Part shown: positions 60,821 through 64,000 of the stretch, piece by piece | How positions within the stretch are numbered: the first letter of the stretch is position 1 | Layout of the letters: each line of letters starts with the position of its first letter | Source: Nakamurella silvestris | GTDB taxonomy: Bacteria > Actinomycetota > Actinomycetes > Mycobacteriales > Nakamurellaceae | Assembly: GCA_003576535.1 (NCBI GenBank) | Contig: QXCQ01000047.1 | Coordinates: 20,877 to 84,876 of the forward strand | DNA length: 64,000 bases | Direction of reading: 5' to 3' | Translations under genes and position numbers: made by a program | The notes under the pieces: generated by a model | Told to the model about the DNA's origin: nothing | Database searches by the model: none | The model's input: only the letters and a program-made list of their open reading frames with translations

Positions 60821-63246
60821 TCCGTCACCACACCGGTGAGTCCGCCGGACATGCCGACGAGCATCTTCCGGAGATCGCCACGGACCAGGAGATGCCGGCA
60901 GGTCGCTGGTCGGCGGCCGCGCGTCCGGTCCAGTGGGTGGCGATCGCGGCGACTGCCGCACTGGTGCTGGTGGCAGGGCTCCGCGCCCTGCCGAACTCCC
61001 TGGGGGTGTCCAGCGAGTGGTGGGGTGTGGTCGCGATCCTGGCCGCGATCCCCCTGGTCGGAAGCCTCGCCGTGGCCGCGGTGGTGCACCGGCGACGGCG
61101 GGCGTCCCTGACGGCACTGGGCTTCGGGATCGTCTGCTGGGTGCTGGCGGCGGCCGGATCCGCGGTGGTCAGCACGGTGAGTCCGCTCAAGTTGACCGAG
61201 CAGGTACTGCTGGCGCTCGCCTACCTCTCGCTCACCGTGTTCGTCTACTTCGACGTCGGCCGGCGTCGGCTGAGCATCCGGTGGATCGAGACCGCCGCGA
61301 CCGCCGGGGGTGCCATGTGCGCCGTGTCGCTGATCGTCATGCTGGCTTTCCGGATCCAGGGCAGGCCGGTCGAGGTGACGAACTGGCTCGCCCTGGTCCA
61401 CTCCACCCTCGACATGCTGCTCGCGGGCGTGGTGCTGAGCCAGATCCGACGTCGACACCGGGCCAACACCCCGTCCTCCTACCTGCTGGCCCTGGGGTTC
61501 GGCATCTTCGCCGTCACCGACCTCTGGTACGCCGTCGACCTCATCGGTGGGGCGCACCAGCAGATCTCGTCGGCCGCCCTGGGCTACTCCCTCGGCCTCG
61601 GGCTGATCGTCTCCACGGCCGTCCGGCCGGTGGTCGGCAGGTTCACCGAGTTCCGTCCGTCGATGTGGCCGCTCGTGGCAGCGGCCACCGCGGCCACCCT
61701 GGTGCTGGCCATGGCCTCGATCGGGGAGTCCGGGGATTTCACGATCCTGCCTGCGGTGGTGACCCTGTCGCTGGTCGGGATGCGGATGATGGTGGGGCTC
61801 AAGGATGCGCAGCTCGCGACGGAGGCGATCCGGCTGTCCCGGACCGACGACCTGACCGGTCTGCTCAACCGGCGGGCCATCGTCCTGGAGATCGACCGGC
61901 TGCTGGCGCGTTCGGAGTTCTCGGCCCTGCTGCTGCTGGACCTGGACAAGTTCAAGGACGTCAACGACAGCCTCGGGCACAGCGCGGGGGATGCCGTCCT
62001 GATGACGGTGGCCGACCGGCTCCAGGGCATCTGCCCGGACGGCGTACTGGTGGGCCGCCTCGGCGGTGACGAGTTCGCCGTCCTGGTGCGGGACACCCGC
62101 CGGGTGGATCCGAAACAGCTCGCCGGGGCGATTCGCCGTGCCATCCAGGTTCCGCTGCAGTTCGACGAGCTGGAATTCTCCGTCGACGTCTCGATCGGCA
62201 TCGCCTCCGCCGGGCGGTTCGCCGGGCCAGGGGTGTCGCTGGGAACCGGGCGGGGGCCGGCGTCCGCGGAGCTGCCGGTTCCCGACTCCACGGAGCTGCT
62301 GCGGCGGGCCGACGTGGCGATGTACGAGGCCAAGGCAGCGGGCGGGGGCGCGGTGCCGTACACCGCCTGGCACGACCGCGATCTGCAAGGTCAGCTCCAA
62401 CTCGGCCAGGATCTGATCAGGGCGGTGGACGGCGGCGAGCTGACGGCCTACTACCAGCCGCAGGTTTCGGCAGGCAGCCGCGAGCTGGTGGCGGTGGAGA
62501 GCCTGGTCCGGTGGCGGCGGCCCAACGGAGATGTCCTGCTGCCTGCGGCCTTCCTGCCGATCGCCCGCAAACTCGGGCTGATGCCGTTGATCACCCGCCG
62601 GATGTTGCAGATGACCATCGCCGACGGCAAGGCCTGGGTGGAGAGCGGTCTGATCAGCCACGTCTGCCTGAACTGCGATCCCGAGGAACTGCTCTCCGAC
62701 GACTTCCAGACGATGCTGCTGGACGAGCTCGCCGCCTCCGGGCTACCGGGTTCGGCGATCCTGATCGAGGTCACCGAGGAGACCTTCTTCAACGACCTCG
62801 ACGCGGCCCGACGGGTGATCGAGAACCTGCGTGGGTACGAGATCCAGGTGTCCATCGACGATTACGGCGCCGGCTTCTCCTCCCTGTCCTACCTCAGGGA
62901 TCTGCCGGTGCAGGAGCTCAAACTGGACCGGACGTTCACCGAAGGTGTGCGTACCGAGCGACGCAGCAGGCTGCTGGTGGACTCCACGAGCAGGCTGGGA
63001 CGGGCACTGGGCCTGCGTCTGGTGGCCGAGGGCGTCGAGGACGAGGAGACGGCCACGATCCTGACCGGAATGGGGGTCGACCTCCTGCAGGGTTTCCACA
63101 TCGGTGTGCCGATGCCGGCCGCTCAGTTGCTCGAGTGGTGTGAGATCTCCGGCCGGGCATCGGGTTCCGGGCGGGGCAAGGGGCGGTCGACCGGCCCCAG
63201 CATCGCCGAAACGGCCTCGGTGATCTCGTCCGCGCAACGGCGATAG
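60817..63246 (+). CDS. Membrane GGDEF-EAL protein with intact motifs (809 aa)
   Basis: Same layout as its upstream neighbour: hydrophobic sensor region (~30-330), GGDEF with RLGGDEF (about 413-419), and EAL with VESLVRW, EVTEE, SIDDYGAGFSSLSYLRDLPVQELKLD and VAEGVED (about 735), all catalytic positions present. So it can at least in principle hydrolyse c-di-GMP. Start ATG 60817 overlaps the stop of the previous gene. The final 124 bp overlap the antisense phosphatase gene. Confidence 0.92.
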   Translation: MIRHHTGESAGHADEHLPEIATDQEMPAGRWSAAARPVQWVAIAATAALVLVAGLRALPNSLGVSSEWWGVVAILAAIPLVGSLAVAAVVHRRRRASLTALGFGIVCWVLAAAGSAVVSTVSPLKLTEQVLLALAYLSLTVFVYFDVGRRRLSIRWIETAATAGGAMCAVSLIVMLAFRIQGRPVEVTNWLALVHSTLDMLLAGVVLSQIRRRHRANTPSSYLLALGFGIFAVTDLWYAVDLIGGAHQQISSAALGYSLGLGLIVSTAVRPVVGRFTEFRPSMWPLVAAATAATLVLAMASIGESGDFTILPAVVTLSLVGMRMMVGLKDAQLATEAIRLSRTDDLTGLLNRRAIVLEIDRLLARSEFSALLLLDLDKFKDVNDSLGHSAGDAVLMTVADRLQGICPDGVLVGRLGGDEFAVLVRDTRRVDPKQLAGAIRRAIQVPLQFDELEFSVDVSIGIASAGRFAGPGVSLGTGRGPASAELPVPDSTELLRRADVAMYEAKAAGGGAVPYTAWHDRDLQGQLQLGQDLIRAVDGGELTAYYQPQVSAGSRELVAVESLVRWRRPNGDVLLPAAFLPIARKLGLMPLITRRMLQMTIADGKAWVESGLISHVCLNCDPEELLSDDFQTMLLDELAASGLPGSAILIEVTEETFFNDLDAARRVIENLRGYEIQVSIDDYGAGFSSLSYLRDLPVQELKLDRTFTEGVRTERRSRLLVDSTSRLGRALGLRLVAEGVEDEETATILTGMGVDLLQGFHIGVPMPAAQLLEWCEISGRASGSGRGKGRSTGPSIAETASVISSAQRR

Positions 63247-63752
63247 GCCTCGATCGGCAGGCCGATCGGATCGTCCAGATCATCCAGTTCCGGTGCGATG
63301 GGCTGCAGGGCGGAACGGGCGTAGCGCGCCTCGACGATGAGTTCGGCCCCCAGGGTGTCCCAGCTCGTGGTGGTCCGTTCGGGAACTGCGGAACAGAGCC
63401 GGGCGAACTGCTTCAGGGTGAACACCCGGTTGATCACCGCAGGGACCAGCGACACCACGTAGGACCGGTGTTCGCGTGAGGCGACAAGGATGAGATCGGC
63501 TGCCCGGGCGATCTCCTCGGTCAGCTGGCGACCGGTGAAATCGGTGGTGGGGACCCCACGCTCGCCCAGGACCTGCTGCACGTGGTCGTGCATCGGTCGA
63601 CCCACCAGCGCGTGGGTGCCGGCCGAGGTGACCTCCCAGCGGGTGCCAGGGACGTCGAGGCCCGTCAGTCGTTGCCGCAGGATCAGTTCGGCGAGCGGGG
63701 AACGGCAGTGGTTGGCCGTGCACACCATGAGGACCCGGAAATTGCTCGTCAT
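63123..63752 (-). CDS. Low-molecular-weight protein-tyrosine phosphatase family protein (209 aa)
   Basis: P-loop CTANHCRSP (CX5R with Cys11 and Arg17) at the N-terminus, SAGTHALVGRPMHDH, and DLDDPIGLP near the end (catalytic Asp). Wzb-type or arsenate-reductase-like; no second Cys pair typical of ArsC is clear, so a tyrosine-phosphatase role (capsule or cell-wall regulation) is more likely. The last ~40 residues overlap the antisense EAL gene by 124 bp. A possible envelope gene starts on the plus strand at 63959. Confidence 0.88.
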   Translation of the reverse strand: MTSNFRVLMVCTANHCRSPLAELILRQRLTGLDVPGTRWEVTSAGTHALVGRPMHDHVQQVLGERGVPTTDFTGRQLTEEIARAADLILVASREHRSYVVSLVPAVINRVFTLKQFARLCSAVPERTTTSWDTLGAELIVEARYARSALQPIAPELDDLDDPIGLPIEAYRRCADEITEAVSAMLGPVDRPLPRPEPDARPEISHHSSN

Positions 63753-63958
63753 CGTTCGCCTTCCACATGTGAAGCCGATCTGACTCCGCTGTGATCATGC
63801 CAGGCGTTCCGCAGGGCTCGCGACCAGCATCGACTCGATGGTGGGACCGCACCACCCGTTAGCAGGAATCGAGGGTGTTGTGTCCGTTTCGTCCCCCGCA
63901 TCCGGTTCGCGTGCTGTACGGTTCAACTATCAGGAGGATCCAGGACCGAAGGTCCCGG

Positions 63959-64000
63959 ATGCGTACTCCCGCTCGTAACTTTTCTCGTCGTTGGCGTCCT
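63959..64000 (+). CDS. Possible N-terminus of the next gene (runs off the window)
   Basis: ATG at 63959 gives MRTPARNFSRRWRP, a basic start typical of membrane glycosyltransferases, with GAAGG about 6 nt upstream. Too little is visible to name the product. Its divergence from the phosphatase hints at an exopolysaccharide-related gene, purely as inference. Confidence 0.4.
   Translation, partial: MRTPARNFSRRWRP

Overview
The window is high-GC (roughly two thirds G+C by eye), gene-dense DNA from an actinobacterium. Indications are a GroEL2-type chaperonin preceded by two CIRCE operators, an XPB-type helicase and its helicase-associated partner, a DUF3263 protein, an F420-type LLM oxidoreductase, PadR and large LuxR (LAL) regulators, and frequent GTG starts with 1-20 bp gene overlaps. 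The exact family cannot be fixed from the sequence alone; Nakamurella-like or propionibacterial relatives are plausible. No rRNA, tRNA, CRISPR array, complete IS or prophage was seen.

Layout. (1) 1-9.2 kb: an amine or amino-compound catabolic locus. On the minus strand lie a choline/ethanolamine-kinase-like phosphotransferase, an APC permease, a glutamine-synthetase-like gamma-glutamyl ligase, an aldehyde dehydrogenase and the first codons of an SDR dehydrogenase. Divergent is an FAD/GcvT demethylating oxidoreductase, followed by a convergent GntR/UTRA regulator. Two GTCTAGAC palindromes sit over the -35 boxes of both divergent promoters. (2) 9.3-16.7 kb: PadR regulator with an apparently leaderless, self-overlapping promoter, DHA2-type MFS exporter, amidase, small ORFs, an HNH endonuclease, a Thr/Ser-rich membrane protein and DUF3263. 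(3) 17-22.5 kb: pssA/psd phospholipid genes, an ArsR + SRPBCC-YCII pair, DUF6457, moeA and a bactofilin-like protein. (4) 22.6-30.3 kb: LAL regulator, lipoate ligase-like protein, glutaryl-CoA-dehydrogenase-like enzyme, groEL and a block of tandem repeats. (5) 30.2-41 kb: lipoprotein binding protein, XPB helicase, MFS, YccF, SLH-domain surface protein, a decayed RES-toxin remnant, GAF-GGDEF, helicase-associated protein. (6) 41-52.5 kb: molybdenum-cofactor and molybdenum-hydroxylase maturation genes: MocA-like transferase, malic enzyme fused by overlap to moaC-mog-moaE, moaD/moaA, then MoxR-CoxE-XdhC. No hydroxylase structural gene is present. (7) 52.5-64 kb: E. coli-type glucokinase and a divergent ROK regulator, NmrA-like reductase, an AraC-type sensor domain without HTH, an LLM oxidoreductase, two tandem GGDEF-EAL membrane proteins (the first with a degenerate EAL domain), and a low-molecular-weight tyrosine phosphatase.

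The most unusual non-coding content is three families of long dispersed palindromes. Family A (three copies) and family B (two copies) lie downstream of genes or between convergent genes. Family C (two copies) lies in divergent promoter regions. Other notable signals are the twin operator/-35 arrangement at 5.7 kb, the leaderless PadR promoter, the RES pseudogene, and the paired c-di-GMP proteins. Product names below come from motifs readable in the translations; no database search could be run.
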